Of a DNA stretch of 58,796 nucleotides, positions 1 through 10,224 are shown one piece after another. The DNA comes from Chara braunii (Eukaryota > Streptophyta > Charophyceae > Charales > Characeae): contig BFEA01000001.1 in assembly GCA_003427395.1 (NCBI GenBank), positions 1,801,983 through 1,860,778 on the forward strand, written 5' to 3'. Position 1 is the stretch's first letter. Each line of letters opens with the position of its first letter. A program made the translations under genes and the position numbers. The notes beneath the pieces are model-generated. The model saw only the letters and a list, made by a program, of their open reading frames with translations. It was not told where the DNA came from and did no database searches.

Positions 1-78
<78 letters not shown>
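1..78. repeat. (GA)n microsatellite at window edge
   Basis: An uninterrupted GA dinucleotide run opens the window, so its true length is unknown. Purine-rich, non-repetitive sequence follows. Confidence 0.98.
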
Positions 79-81
<3 letters not shown>

Positions 82-930
82 GATGCGCTGAGGAAGAAGT
101 GGCCGCCGAGCTCAGACATAGGGAGGCAGATGAAGACAGAAGTGACGAAGACGGAGAGAAACAAAGTAGGAGGAAGGAGAGATGAGAAAGGAGAAGGGAA
201 GTGAAGGAAGCCATAGCCAAGGTGGGTGAGGAGGAAGTTGAAAGAGAGGAGGGGGTTGACGAAGGAGAAGGGTCGGCGGCCATAGCCAGGAGGTCAAAGG
301 TTGAACTATGGATGTGCACATAACCTTGGTACTTGCTGAGCGTCAGTCTCTCTTCTTTCTGCATTGAGTCACTTCTGTGTATGTGGTCAATAGAGCTGTG
401 GTGACCAAACCTACATTGTACTTGGTAGGGCTAGAGGCCATGTCTGACAACTGACACGTCCCGGGGACAAGACTCCTAAGGATCTGTACGGACCGGCGGA
501 CTGGTCAGTGTGGCGTGGTAGGCCTGAACTTCGAGCTGTAGGGTGCACATCCAGTTGTCTAACTCTTGGGGCCAATTTGTTGATCACGTCGTCTTGTCTG
601 CGACATTAAAAAATTCCTGAGGAGTCATGGGGGATCTCCTTAAATGCCGCATTATCAGCAGTAGAGTCCTGTAGTGACAACCTTGGAGTCGACTAGGCTA
701 GAGACTGTAGTTGACAGAGTTCTGATCCAGAGTGAAAGCCAGGTGGGTTTGATCGCGGATACGAGGAGCACCTGGATCATGGAAAGTTTCGGTGATAGTG
801 GTGGTGCAAGCTTCCAACGACTGTGGTAACCTGGCTGGAACAAAGGGGAAGACTCTGTGGTGTTTAGAGTGTTAATCAGTCAGTGTGTGGATACGTATAA
901 GTGGTGAGGAGTGAAACTGTCATTGGGTTT
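79..930. other. Unassigned intergenic sequence
   Basis: This stretch holds only short frames with no recognisable domain, codon pattern or RNA gene. The first 250 bases are purine-rich and merge with the microsatellite. I see nothing supportable here. Confidence 0.5.
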
Positions 931-959
931 TGCACCTTCCACCATGGATGACTGTCCAA

Positions 960-1170
960 TGTACTCCTTACTCGTGGGGTTCTCCTTGTGGGGGACCCTC
1001 TGTCAGTTCTTCTTTCCACTGGGGTTCTGGCAAACCAAGGCACGAAGTGCAGCAAGACATGCTGGACACGAAAGCAAGATGCAAAGAAGTGGGCGTCCGG
1101 TCTCCTTCCTGTATTTATTATGGAGTAAATCAACCAAGGGTAGTGTTGCCGAAATGCGCGTGGAAAAGCA
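960..1170. repeat. Dispersed repeat, member 1 of a pair with 2270-2450
   Basis: Blocks shared with 2270-2450 include GGCACGAAGTGCA, then TGCTGGACACGAA, then a CAACCAAGGGTAG-like block about 90 bases later. Order and spacing are roughly conserved. The function is unknown; decayed transposon sequence is likely. Confidence 0.45.
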
Positions 1171-1571
1171 CTTGGTCAAACCGAGCAACAGGAGGCTTGC
1201 ACCTCCGAGGCCGGCGCGGGAGATAAAAGTGGGATTTTTCATAGTCAATTGAGAATGTTCTCAATCTTAAAAATGAATCCAAAAATTTTGAATATCATAG
1301 TCAAAGAAATTGGCGAACAATCACGAAAAAAGAAAAAAAACATGTAAAAATGCCTCAATTAGACCAATTTACATATTTCACGCAATTCCTTTGGTTATGT
1401 GTATTTTATTTGAGTTTTTATGTGTTATTATGTAATGATGGGTGCTTTGACCTTTCTGCAGTGCTTCGCGCCTTTGAAATCGTGCCTGGCTGCGTGTGTT
1501 TAGAGATTTTTTACCACAATGGAGCGAAGCCGCTACCATTCCATTTTTTCCGAAACCGAAAGGAACTACTA

Positions 1572-2264
<693 letters not shown>

Positions 2265-2860
2265 GACCCTTCATGATAGCGCAGGACCTACCTGTATTTT
2301 GTACTTGACTGACTCTTGCGAGCCTCCAGGCACAAAGTGCAGACATCTCTGCCGAATTGCTGGACACGAAGTGGTGGCCAAAACTGCTTCAAAATGTATT
2401 CTACCTGTAGAGTCACAACCAAGAGTGGTACTCAGACCTCCCCTTACACGAGAGAACAGGAGGAGGAAGCCGCCAGGATCCTTGCAGAGAAGGCCAAGAA
2501 AGAAAAGGAGTTGGAAAAGCAATGAAGATGGTAGATAAGGATGAGAGCAACGTACCTCGTAATCCTGCCCCCAATCACAGATTTCTCACCAGCAACCTGA
2601 TGTGCATTTATGACGACCGGTCTTTGCCTTGGCACAACAAACATCGAAATGCAGTTCCGCCTTGGCTTAAATGCCACATCAGCGAGTTCTCATCATCCAG
2701 CATACACCCCAATGTCAGCTCACAGCCTTCGCGCCCACACGACCCTGGGCTGCCGCACGTTCAACGCCCAAGCATTATCACTGCCCCACTCACACATGCG
2801 AAGCACCGAACAGCTATTGCAAAGAACCAGCAATCGTAGTTCGAACCAGCTCTGATACCA
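2265..2860 (-). repeat. Retroelement leader-like repeat, copy A (cf. 53841-54260)
   Basis: The second half is clearly related to 53841-54260. Both contain CAGATTTCTCACCA, then TGCATTT-GA-GACTGGT or close variants, then a GCCACATCAGC/GCCACAGCAGC block followed by TTCTCATCAT. In this copy it runs straight into a primer-binding site and an LTR edge. I read it as the untranslated leader of a minus-strand LTR retroelement. No gag or pol coding can be seen. Confidence 0.55.
2841..2860 (-). promoter_or_regulatory. Primer-binding site, initiator tRNA-Met type
   Basis: Read on the minus strand this is TGGTATCAGAGCTGGTTCGA, which closely matches the complement of the 3' end of plant initiator tRNA-Met. 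A three-base spacer (ATT) separates it from an LTR ending ...CCTTACA. This is the standard layout of a 5' LTR-PBS junction for an element running leftwards. Confidence 0.65.
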
Positions 2861-2863
2861 AAT

Positions 2864-2968
2864 TGTAAGGAAAATGAGCAATAGCGAAATGACAGATTCC
2901 AGATTGCACGAACACATTGAAAGCCAGAAAGTGCACCAACTCTTCCCCCCATTTTTTTTCTTTCGTTC
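2864..2968 (-). repeat. LTR edge of minus-strand retroelement (partial)
   Basis: On the plus strand the block begins TGTAAGGAAAATG directly beside the primer-binding site, so on the minus strand the LTR ends in CA as expected. The other LTR end was not found. Sequence quality falls here: a 25-base T run is followed by three isolated N (3020, 3023, 3034). Confidence 0.45.
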
Positions 2969-3034
2969 TTTTTTTTTTTTTTTTTTTTTTTTTCCTAAGG
3001 CAGGGGCAGCTCGCCGTTTNAANACGAACGAGCN
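2969..3034. repeat. Poly-T run and low-quality bases
   Basis: A run of 25 T is followed by three isolated ambiguous bases within 15 nt. The T run could be an antisense retroposon tail or mark an assembly weak point. Confidence 0.8.
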
Positions 3035-3046
3035 CGTCCCCCCCCC

Positions 3047-3103
3047 TAAGTCATTTCACAGAGTCGAACTAGAGTCAAGCTCAACAGGGTCTTCTCTTTC
3101 CCC
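3047..3103 (-). pseudogene. 25S rRNA fragment, antisense (copy A)
   Basis: The plus strand carries TAAGTCATTTCACAGAGTC, then GACTAGAGTCAAGCTC with one change, then AACAGGGTCTTCT. This is the reverse complement of a highly conserved stretch in the 3' half of nuclear large-subunit rRNA. About 57 bp is recognisable before divergence. A larger fragment of the adjoining rRNA region lies at 11051-11438, and both are followed by a (TC)n tract. Confidence 0.85.
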
Positions 3104-3205
3104 TTTGCCTCGCGCCCGTGCCCGGACGCTTTCAGTGCCAGGTTCGGGTATGCCAGCAAACACTGCAGCCCATTCCTAAATCCAACGGGCGCAGGTAAGT
3201 TGGTC

Positions 3206-3208
<3 letters not shown>

Positions 3209-3258
<50 letters not shown>
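3209..3258. repeat. (TC)n microsatellite
   Basis: About 25 TC units. A consensus splice-donor-like CAGGTAAGT lies just upstream at about 3192 on the plus strand. Confidence 0.97.
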
Positions 3259-3259
<1 letters not shown>

Positions 3260-3261
<2 letters not shown>

Positions 3262-3984
3262 GCCACCTCGACGAGCCTGAATACAGTCGTGCTCGTGCGG
3301 CTGATTCAGGCGGTTGACAGATTGTCGAGGTTCAGCCCCCTGATGATTCGGTGAAGGTCCGACGATACAGTCTGGCGCAGTCAAGTCCCGTTTGTTCGAA
3401 ACGAACGGGCACTAAGGCGACAGCCACTGGAGAAAAAAAAGAAAAAGAAGAAAAAAGAAAAAAAAAGAATCTAGATAAAATCTAAGAGAAAAACAAAATC
3501 TAAAGAAAAACTAAAATAACGAAAAAGGAAAACCCAGAGGACCTAGCTGCATCACTCTCAAGACGTGCAGACGAGGGTGAATCTTCCGCTAAAATATGGA
3601 AAGATGCACCGCTAAGATTTTTGTCTTTTGTGCATATCGGAAGTAGCAGACGCTGAAAGCCCCACCTCAAAACGGCGGCCCGTTCGAACGGGCGCTGCCT
3701 GACGCCTGGGGCATCTAAACGCCCCAGCACCTAAGGCTGCGCCATCTGGCGCGCCGCCTGCACTAGCTTTAGTTTCTAGTTTTTAGTTTGTTTGTTTTTT
3801 TTTCTCACCCAACGGTTATCTCCCATCGGGTTGTTTTGCCCCGATGGCGCCAGAACGAAAGAAAAAACAACAAAAGAAGAACAACAAAAGAAAAAAGAAC
3901 CGACTTACCTCGACGTTGTAGCTGTCTCCATCGCGCCCGTACCTGGATGCTTACGCGTCCAGCTACGGGACATGTAAGTTTTTG
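3260..3984. other. Hairpin- and A-rich stretch
   Basis: No gene is seen. Notable are the perfect palindrome GCCCGTTCGAACGGGC near 3676, a purine-rich segment at 3430-3520, and an inverted repeat CCATCGGG...CCCCGATGG at about 3819-3846. The last is followed by TGGCGCCAGAACG, which looks like a primer-binding site. A TGTCGAGG at about 3329 could be the unproven left end of the LTR-like repeat below. Confidence 0.4.
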
Positions 3985-4021
3985 TTTCTTTTTTCTTTGT
4001 TTTTGTTTTTTTTTTCAGAAG

Positions 4022-4081
4022 AAAAATTCGGACCATTTCTCAATTTATGCGTGTCATCCTTGCGCAGGGGCCATGCTATCT
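4022..4081 (-). pseudogene. U6 snRNA 3'-half remnant (copy 1)
   Basis: The minus strand matches about the last 60 nt of U6 snRNA with very few differences: AGATAGCATGGCCCCTGCGC, then AAGGATGACACGCATAAAT, then GAGAAATGGTCC and a terminal T run. The 5' half (cap stem, ACAGAGA box) is absent and replaced by unrelated repeat sequence. With no U6 promoter and no 5' half it cannot be a working snRNA gene. Confidence 0.9.
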
Positions 4082-4165
4082 CGGCGCGGCTGATTTCAGC
4101 CGCGCGACCTTGAAGATCGCACGGCCGAAATCGGCCATGCCTACCCAGGTGTTGTGGGCTGCTCC

Positions 4166-4262
4166 AAAAGTAGCTAGCCCGGTAGTGCTGTTACTCAGGT
4201 TCGATCCCCATGTCTGCAGGGTGGTAATCTGGCGACGGTACCTATTGGGCTAGCTCCTTTTC
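4166..4262 (-). ncRNA. tRNA-like Pol III-type unit (copy 1)
   Basis: The minus strand starts GGAGCTAGCCC, has an A-box-like TAGCCCAATAGG and a B-box-like GGGATCGAACC about 35 nt later, closes with GGGCTAGCTAC pairing with the start, and ends in TTTT. This is the layout of a small Pol III transcript with a long terminal stem. It is not a normal tRNA: I cannot build a proper anticodon arm. The same unit at 8801-8897 has an even better stem. A SINE head is an alternative. Expression is unknown. Confidence 0.5.
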
Positions 4263-4808
4263 ACATCAAGAAAGGAGCAACCCTTCTATATGAAGGCTTC
4301 CAATGCCCAGCAGGCCCCTCTCCGATGCCTAGCAGGTTGTGCCTGCTAAGCCGGCTTGTTGTCGTGGCTGGCGGGCGGGGTCGACAGCCGACAGCCTTAT
4401 CGAATGCCCTACCCAGCCGGCCCCAACACCTTCGACCTCGGTCCTCGGCGCAAAAGCCCTGTGGACCCTAAACCGTTCCTTCACGCCGCGGTCCATCCTT
4501 ACCGTTACAACCCCTTCACGCCGCGGTCCATCCTGACCACGCTCGACCTTATTATAGGTAGGGTAGGCTCAACTTTAGTTTCCCCACGACTGCACACTAC
4601 TGCGGCCTCGTCGAGACCCGTGGATGACAGTGTTGACTACCGCTATCCCGCGAGGACGTCGCTGTCGCCCTGCGTCAATGACGTCAGGTTCTAAAAAGGT
4701 ATAGGTCTCTCAGTCATAGCGTTCGTCTGAGTAAACTTTGGCAACGGCAATCTCATCAAGTCGTCCAATTTAGTGAAAAGGTCAGACGGCGTCCGACGTA
4801 AAAAAACA

Positions 4809-4844
4809 CGGGCAGATACCCTTGTCGGGGTTTCTGCCCCGACA
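4809..4844 (+). repeat. Terminal covarying hairpin, copy 1
   Basis: GGGCAGATACCC, loop TTGTCG, then GGGTTTCTGCCC, followed by CGACA. It is homologous to hairpins at 9412, 31053 and 38407, where the stem bases change in pairs. Confidence 0.75.
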
Positions 4845-5165
4845 ACGGTAACGTAGGTGACTTGCCAGATATTAATTTATTTTTCAAACCGGCCAGACAC
4901 ATAATGCGGTCAACGTCTGCCTAGCTGATGAGTGTACCAGGCAGTAGTGAGGATAGATCTGTAGGAAGAAGAGTGACACGTCAGGAGTCTCTTAGGATCC
5001 CAATCGTGCTCCAAGCTTTACCCGTAAGGGGGAGAGGGCTATACGACGGGAAGTAGTAGTTGAATGTTTGCAGAGGGGTAGAGCACCGCCATGTCACATA
5101 GAAGTTTAAACAAAAACACAACATAAGAGACAAATTGAGAACGACGTGAAATAATCTTGCTAACC
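4845..5165. other. Unassigned sequence
   Basis: No gene or repeat was recognised. A CTGATGAG at about 4925 recalls a hammerhead core, but the matching CGAAAC strand is missing. Confidence 0.4.
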
Positions 5166-5520
5166 GTCGAGACGGGTGCGAGGTCTCGTCATTCCTTCAC
5201 CGCTCTAGTCGGGTGCGCCAGCTGTACATCCTGCGGTCCCCTACGACAGGATAGGTTCCCGCGGGGCATAAGCTTGCCTTCCCTAAGAGGCTGTCACCAC
5301 CCTTAGGGGCGTATCCCAACCGAGCTACCGACCCACGTGCGAAAGCTTTTACATGCAATTGCAGAGGTGGGTTGGCCGAGGGCGTTAGCTCGCTCGCTGT
5401 AGTATAGGTACGCGCGCTTAAAACACTTATTGAACCCGGACGTCGTCCGTTCCTTAGGGCGCTGATCTCCTGAGTACGAAGCGTACGCCGATCGACAAGA
5501 ATGGTCTCAACCATCTGTGA
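5166..5520 (-). repeat. Divergent LTR of the tRNA-Asp-primed family
   Basis: It shares ordered blocks with the LTRs at 23294, 28050, 34359 and 34826: GTGCGCCAGC, CCCTACGACAGGAT, a CTGTCACCACCCTTAGG block, GGCGTATCCC, GAGCTACCGA, ATGCAATTGCAGAGGTG and a CGAGGGCGTT block. It is more diverged than the others, and no primer-binding site was found beside it. Confidence 0.65.
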
Positions 5521-6840
5521 AACCCCCTTGCCCCTTTAAACATGAGTAAAAAGAAAGTTATAACAATCACACATGGTTATACCAAAAGGAACTGTTACTT
5601 AGTCGATAGGAATGTATATTCCATCTGCAATGATAATCGAAAAAGTCAAAATCATCATTAGATACCCAAGATCAAAATAAAACTTGACCACCCCGGGTCG
5701 ATCTCCAAAAAAATCATACAGCCACCAACGAGGAGTTGGTTTTAGACCATAGTATATATGCAGCCGACATGGTAGTCGTACAACCTTAGTTTTGACTCGA
5801 TGAGATGAGCTGCCAGAGTTATTCATTCCATCCTATCGCCGATTTAAGATTGAACACGCACACACCCATCTCCATACGTTTCTCAATTTTCTTGGATCAC
5901 AAACTGTTTTGCGGATGATTCTTCATCAGGGGCATTGCTTGAGGTGTTGCATGCCTCTCCCTCTAGGAAGTGGTCTGGGGTACTCCTCCTCCTCGCCCGA
6001 GCACAGGACTCGGATCTCAGAAGTCGGGCCGTCTCCACCGAATTGGCAAAGTACCCCCCCGTTGAACGGTCCACTCTGGGTCGATAATAGAGCCAGCTCC
6101 TAAAGCAACGCACCCCCGCCCCAGATGCTTCCTGAAGAAAGAGTATGACCACAAGTAAAATTTTAGTTGGTCTTATCCTCCCTTGCCTAAGGTAATTTAG
6201 ATGAAAAAGAGTCAGAGGTGATGGAGAATGAGAATCATTTGGACAGGTAAAGGTAGATAAATTCATTCAGGATAAAAATGGTCAATCCTTGGGAAAGGCT
6301 AAGTCCGTCTGACCTTATCTGCTTTATTTGATTCGAATTCGTTTTACGATGCACGTAAAAAATTGACATTTTTCAAAACAGTCAACCCTTCTTGGCGTGC
6401 AGGCAGGTGAGAAGTCAAAAGAAGACACTCCTTTTTCATTTTCTTAAATAGGCATAATCAATCTCATTTGCAAGCATCTTTCTACCTACCTGCACAACAC
6501 GTAGAGACAACAAGTTAAAGAAAAAAAACAGTGCAATCCCATACACATGCACAATACACACGACTTTCCTGTACCTTTTTAACGAACATTCAATGAACAA
6601 GGTCAAGCAAAGTGTGGGTTCACACATGTGTGAAGGAAAATCAGAGTCAATCAACTGACTGACCTTGAGTGATGTGGTGCCGAAGAAGCGCCCTTGCTCA
6701 CTCAAGAAAGCCAAGCCACGTGTGTCGCCAAAAATTGTATTCTTTAGGAGAATTATGATCAAACCACCTCTCGCTCACAAGCCTCACCCATGGTAGCCCA
6801 AGCTTGAGGACGGCGAGCAGCATGCGTCCCAGAAAAAAAC
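5521..6840. other. Unassigned intergenic sequence
   Basis: There are short open frames on both strands (for example 75 codons on the minus strand at 5599-5826 with aromatic-rich residues), but none has a recognisable domain. No RNA gene is visible. Confidence 0.4.
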
Positions 6841-6845
6841 ACTCG

Positions 6846-7086
6846 GTCTGGTACCACGTCAGTCCTAACTAGTCCCAAGCGGTCCTAGATAGTCCCACGA
6901 GGTTCCAGGTGGTCCCATGCTGTCAAACACTTCATCGAATGACTATTGAGTCGAAAAACCGTTTCCGCCACACTTCTCAAAAAAATAAAACCGGTATCGA
7001 ATCTCCAAACCGTCCACGTCGAGACCGCCGCAAATGACCGTCCGTGTCCCACGTCAGTCCGAATTGGTCTCAAGCGGTCCCAAATG
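6846..7086. repeat. Two diverged copies of a CACGTCAGTCC block
   Basis: A block reading CACGTCAGTCC...CAAGCGGTCC occurs at about 6846 and again at about 7048, about 200 bp apart. It is probably an old local duplication. Confidence 0.4.
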
Positions 7087-7230
7087 GCCTAGTCCCATTG
7101 CCGCAATTGTTGGGTAGTCCCAACTACAAAACATTTATCTCATGTACGGCAAAAAAAAAAATAATAATAAACCCGCCCATCGCGCTTAGATTTCGTATCG
7201 TCGCATGCCATCAACCGCCACCATATCACG

Positions 7231-7326
7231 ACGCTGCTGCTGTACACACCAATGGTAGGAGACCTTCATCAAGAAAAGCAGACGCTGCCGTACACACAAA
7301 TGGTAGCAGACCTTCATCAACAAAAT
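7231..7326. repeat. 46-50 bp tandem duplication
   Basis: Two adjacent copies of a unit starting GACGCTGC, with GTACACAC-AATGGTAG in the middle and GACCTTCATCAA near the end. Differences are few, so the duplication is fairly recent. Confidence 0.8.
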
Positions 7327-7882
7327 AAAGGTGTTGCACCGACGCCGCGGTATTTTGGCAGCATAGCCCCACAAAAATAGGTTGCCGAAAATATCGGTCA
7401 GCACACCTCCACCAGTTGTCGTGCTCCCCTTCACTCCTTGCCACGCTTCGCTGCCACTACTCACCACGCTGCCGCAGAGTCCCCCTTGAGACCAGTCTGC
7501 CAAGGGGTGGAGCAGAGTGCTCCAGCCAAGGCTATGGTTGTCTCCTCCTTCGTCGCGCTCCTCCGCAGTCCTCCAGCTACGCCGATAGCACTCCTGCCTC
7601 CTCTCTAGCACTCCAGCGATGAGGCAAGTGCGCTGTCGCACACTGGTAGTTGGAGGCAAGTGTGAGGCAGCTGGGGGACAACTGCCTCTTTTGTAATGGC
7701 TGAGGAGGGCAGCAACAGCCTCATCTGCCCCTAGGCAACATTCGTCACTTACCTGGGGCCGTTGATCTAAGCCAAATCAACGGACTGAGGCTGTCTCACC
7801 TCAGCCACACACTTAGGGTGGCAGTTGCACTCAACTGCCCCCCTCTTTTTCTCCCTTTTCCCTGCACTCAGCCCCACACTGA

Positions 7883-8135
7883 GTGCAGGTTCAACGGGAA
7901 AATGGCTGTTTCCAGCCAAGTTCCCCTCACTGCGCCCCCCTGAAAACGGTGAGGACAGTTGTCAGAGTTGGAAGGAGTAGGGAATCAACTCGTGAAAACT
8001 CACGAGTTCAAATCTTGACAGGCTCAGAGCGGGGTGTAAAAAGTACCCCGACTTTGATGATTTTTAGACAAATATTCGCCAAATAAAAAAATCTAAAAAC
8101 ATTCACGTGGATGACCTAAGTGCCCGACTACCTAT
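7883..8135. other. B-box-like motif region inside copy 2
   Basis: ACGAGTTCAAATCTTG on the plus strand near 8011 resembles a tRNA T-arm/B box, with no convincing A box upstream. It may be another tRNA-derived scrap. Confidence 0.3.
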
Positions 8136-8237
8136 ATGAAAAATTTCAAGGCCAAAACAATTGTTTTACGCCACCAAAATAATACGGGCGCAAAACTGAA
8201 AAATACAGATTTTCAAAAACGTTTGATCCCGTTTTTC

Positions 8238-8238
<1 letters not shown>

Positions 8239-8270
<32 letters not shown>

Positions 8271-8354
8271 CCCTTCTTCCCNCCCCTGACAATGGGGAGG
8301 CAGCTGGCAGGTCGGGAGGGGAAGGTCCTCCTCTCTCTCTCTCTCTCTCTCTCT
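8239..8354. repeat. Poly-T run, one N, and (TC)n
   Basis: About 32 T (8239-8270), an ambiguous base at 8282, and a 24-base TC run (8331-8354) lie within the LTR-like insertion. Confidence 0.9.
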
Positions 8355-8499
8355 TAGCCTTTCGAAGTCCCCCATCCTACTTGTGCCTGCATACAGCCCA
8401 CGACCCCAGCCTAATTCAGTCACAGGTTGGGATGGTTCCCTCAGCAGTTGCTCAGGGAACAGTTGCTCGTTTTCCCACGAGCAACTGCACCCAGGCCTT

Positions 8500-8502
<3 letters not shown>

Positions 8503-8542
<40 letters not shown>
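8503..8542. repeat. Poly-T run (antisense poly-A)
   Basis: Forty consecutive T. On the minus strand this is a poly-A tail downstream of the tRNA-like and U6 segments, as expected of a retroposed chimera running leftwards. Confidence 0.9.
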
Positions 8543-8543
<1 letters not shown>

Positions 8544-8655
8544 AAATGCCGTTGGCCTAAGCCAATGGCCACAGTAGCCTATGCCAACTTAGGTGGCATC
8601 CCCCCTGCCCCTCTTCTGGTACACAGACCAGAGTTCGATTCCCTTAGGGGAATCG

Positions 8656-8714
8656 AAAAAAATTGGGCCATCTCTCGATTTATGCGTGTCATCTTTGCGC
8701 AGGAGCCATACAGA
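8656..8714 (-). pseudogene. U6 snRNA 3'-half remnant (copy 2)
   Basis: The minus strand reads TGGCTCCTGCGCAAAGATGA, then CACGCATAAATCGAGAGATGG, then CCCAATTTTTTT. This is the same 3' half of U6 as at 4022-4081, with a few more substitutions. The truncation point is nearly the same in both copies, so the fragment travelled as part of the repeat and not as two separate U6 insertions. Confidence 0.85.
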
Positions 8715-8800
8715 TCGGCTCGACGGATTTTCGCCGCACGATCTCGTGATCGCGCGGCCGAAATCGACCGCGCTCGACTGTTCTTCCGGCAGGCTGCTCC

Positions 8801-8897
8801 AAAAAAGGAGCTAGCCCAGCGGTGTAATCATCGAGGCTCGATCCCTAAGTCTGTGGGGTGACAGTCTAATGGTAGTATCTACTGGGCTAGCTCCTTT
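8801..8897 (-). ncRNA. tRNA-like Pol III-type unit (copy 2)
   Basis: The minus strand begins AAAGGAGCTAGCCCAG and ends CTGGGCTAGCTCC followed by TTTTTT, giving a perfect terminal stem of at least 13 bp. Inside are an A-box-like TAGCCCAGTAG and a B-box-like GGGATCGAGCC. Relative to copy 1 the stem is preserved and cleaner. It has all the sequence parts of a Pol III transcription unit, but it is not a recognisable tRNA isoacceptor. Confidence 0.55.
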
Positions 8898-8911
8898 CTC
8901 ACGTTGGGAAA

Positions 8912-8985
8912 GGAGCAACCCTTCTATATGAAGGGTTGTGGTGCCCAACAGGCCACCCTCCAGCGCTTAGCAGGTTTTGTCTGCT
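8912..8985 (+). repeat. Two hairpins near the TATA-like element
   Basis: CAACCCTTC-TATAT-GAAGGGTTG (about 8916-8938) and CTTAGCAG-GTTTTGT-CTGCTAAG (about 8968-8990) are near-perfect inverted repeats. Their counterparts in copy 1 lie near 4277 and 4327. The first contains the TATA-like sequence in its loop. Confidence 0.6.
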
Positions 8986-9411
8986 AAGCCCGCCTGTTAC
9001 CGTGGCTAGCTAGTCAAGTTAGAGGCCCATGGCCTTAACAACTGCCCCACTCAGCGGGCCATAACGCCATCCCCTCCGGACCTCGATGCAAAACCCCCGC
9101 GGACCCAACAAAAATAAGACTTCCTATTCCCTTTGTGCCGCGGCTCTAACCTTCGTCGCGGCGGCCCCTTTTCAACCTACTTAGGTCCTGCCTAAGCGTT
9201 CCCACGTCCAGTTGCCTCTGAGGTCTCAACAAAGCAAAGCACTTCCAGTTATTGTTGCTACTCTCGGATGTCACAAGCGTCTGAACTAAAGCTCGAAAAC
9301 TTTTAGCTTCTCAGTCATAGGTCAGGTCTGAATCAACTTTTGGCAACGTCAGTCTCATCAGACCCTTCAATCCAACGAAAGAGTCGGATAGCGTCCGACG
9401 TTTAAAATTCC

Positions 9412-9446
9412 TGGCAAATACCCTTGTCAGGGTATTTGCCCCGACA
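9412..9446 (+). repeat. Terminal covarying hairpin, copy 2
   Basis: GGCAAATACCC, loop TTGTCA, then GGGTATTTGCC: a perfect 11 bp stem followed by CCGACA. Confidence 0.8.
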
Positions 9447-9817
9447 GCGCTACACAACAACCGGTCCCACCACTAGGAGAACAACAACCTTGGTACCCTA
9501 AGACCTCACTGAAACCACCCTCAACCTTCTTGGGTGATAAGAAGGATGAGGCTCTCGACACTTGGTTGAGAACGGTGCTAGTGTGGGTGAGGGCGAACAT
9601 GACACTAGTCGAGGAAGAGGTGATCATTGCCGCCTTGTAAGACTTCGACAGAAGAATGAACGATTGGGCTAAGACCCATACTTTAGAGAGTTTCATAGAG
9701 TTGGTAGAAACACGATGGCACAACCCTCAGGAGGCCCAACAGGCCATTGATACATTGACCCGGCTTGATACTAAACAGTACAAGTCCACACGTGAACTTA
9801 TCTCTGTCGTGGAACGT
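9447..9817 (+). pseudogene. Ty3/gypsy gag, N-terminal part (broken)
   Basis: One frame starting at 9452 reads a gag-like capsid region: a proline/glutamine-rich start, then KDEALDTWLRTV, an acidic VEEEVI segment, and ESFIELVETRW with QAIDTLTRLDTKQYKS. One in-frame TAA interrupts it at about 9637. It stops abruptly at GTG-GAA-CGT (9817), where an LTR-like insert begins. Removing that insert continues the same frame at 13467, so this is the 5' half of a split gene. The N-terminal end is also cut by the LTR-like insert on its left. It would have made the retroelement particle protein and is now non-functional. Confidence 0.75.
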
Positions 9818-10224
9818 TGTCGACCGGTAGAAGAGCTCTGCCGGCACGCCGATCGAACCCTATACCTCGCGCCGTGTCTGTCACCCACGGGAGGGTCGAT
9901 CGGGGCTCCTGTAACCTGCAAGAAATCAACCTTGTTAGTATCACCAAAATACGCTAATACCGCAATATAAGGCAGAAAACTGCTGACGACGAAACAATTC
10001 GTAGAAATGATTGAAATGAAAGTTTTGATTCAGTTCAAAATAGTATGATAGTTCACACCGCGACCAGGCCCTGGGTCTCGCCCATAGCACGAGTCTGTAA
10101 AATCCGTCTGAGTCCCAACGGAACCCGGCCCCCGTCATGAAACAGGCTTGATACGGCAAATAGGCTCGACACTTGTCGGAGAGGCGATGTCTTGGTTCAC
10201 CCGGGTGCGCGACTAGGACCCGTC

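Larger units (their letters stand above)
3985..4844 (+). repeat. Structured LTR-like repeat, copy 1
   Basis: It is collinear with 8500-9446. In order it has an antisense U6 remnant, an antisense tRNA-like hairpin, a TATATGAA block, a TAGCAGG...CCTGCTA hairpin, a GTCCGACG block, and a terminal hairpin ending in CGACA. The TATA-like element about 560 bp before the CGACA end and the TG...CA style of related copies suggest an LTR (inference). No primer-binding site follows, so a solo or truncated LTR is likely. The left end was not located with confidence. Confidence 0.6.
7634..9446 (+). mobile_element. Structured LTR-like insertion, copy 2 (1.8 kb)
   Basis: It begins TGTCGCACACTGGTAG and ends in a hairpin plus CGACA, giving matched 5-base ends (TGTCG/CGACA). 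A four-base GCGC lies on both sides (7630-7633 and 9447-9450), a possible target duplication. Inside are two T runs, a short (TC)n, an antisense U6 remnant, a tRNA-like unit and a TATATGAA element. A gag-like frame resumes right after the right end. I infer a solo LTR beside or within an older gag gene. The left boundary is less certain than the right. Confidence 0.55.

Noticed and set aside
3819-3860. TGGCGCCAGAACG as a primer-binding site
   Set aside because: The TGGCGCC start and the preceding hairpin are suggestive, but the rest does not match a tRNA 3' end I can name and no LTR edge is clear.
4905-4960. Hammerhead ribozyme core (CTGATGAG)
   Set aside because: No CGAAAC partner strand and no matching stems nearby.
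5599-5826. 75-codon minus-strand frame as an organellar gene fragment
   Set aside because: Aromatic-rich and hydrophobic at the end, but it did not match any mitochondrial or plastid protein I could name.
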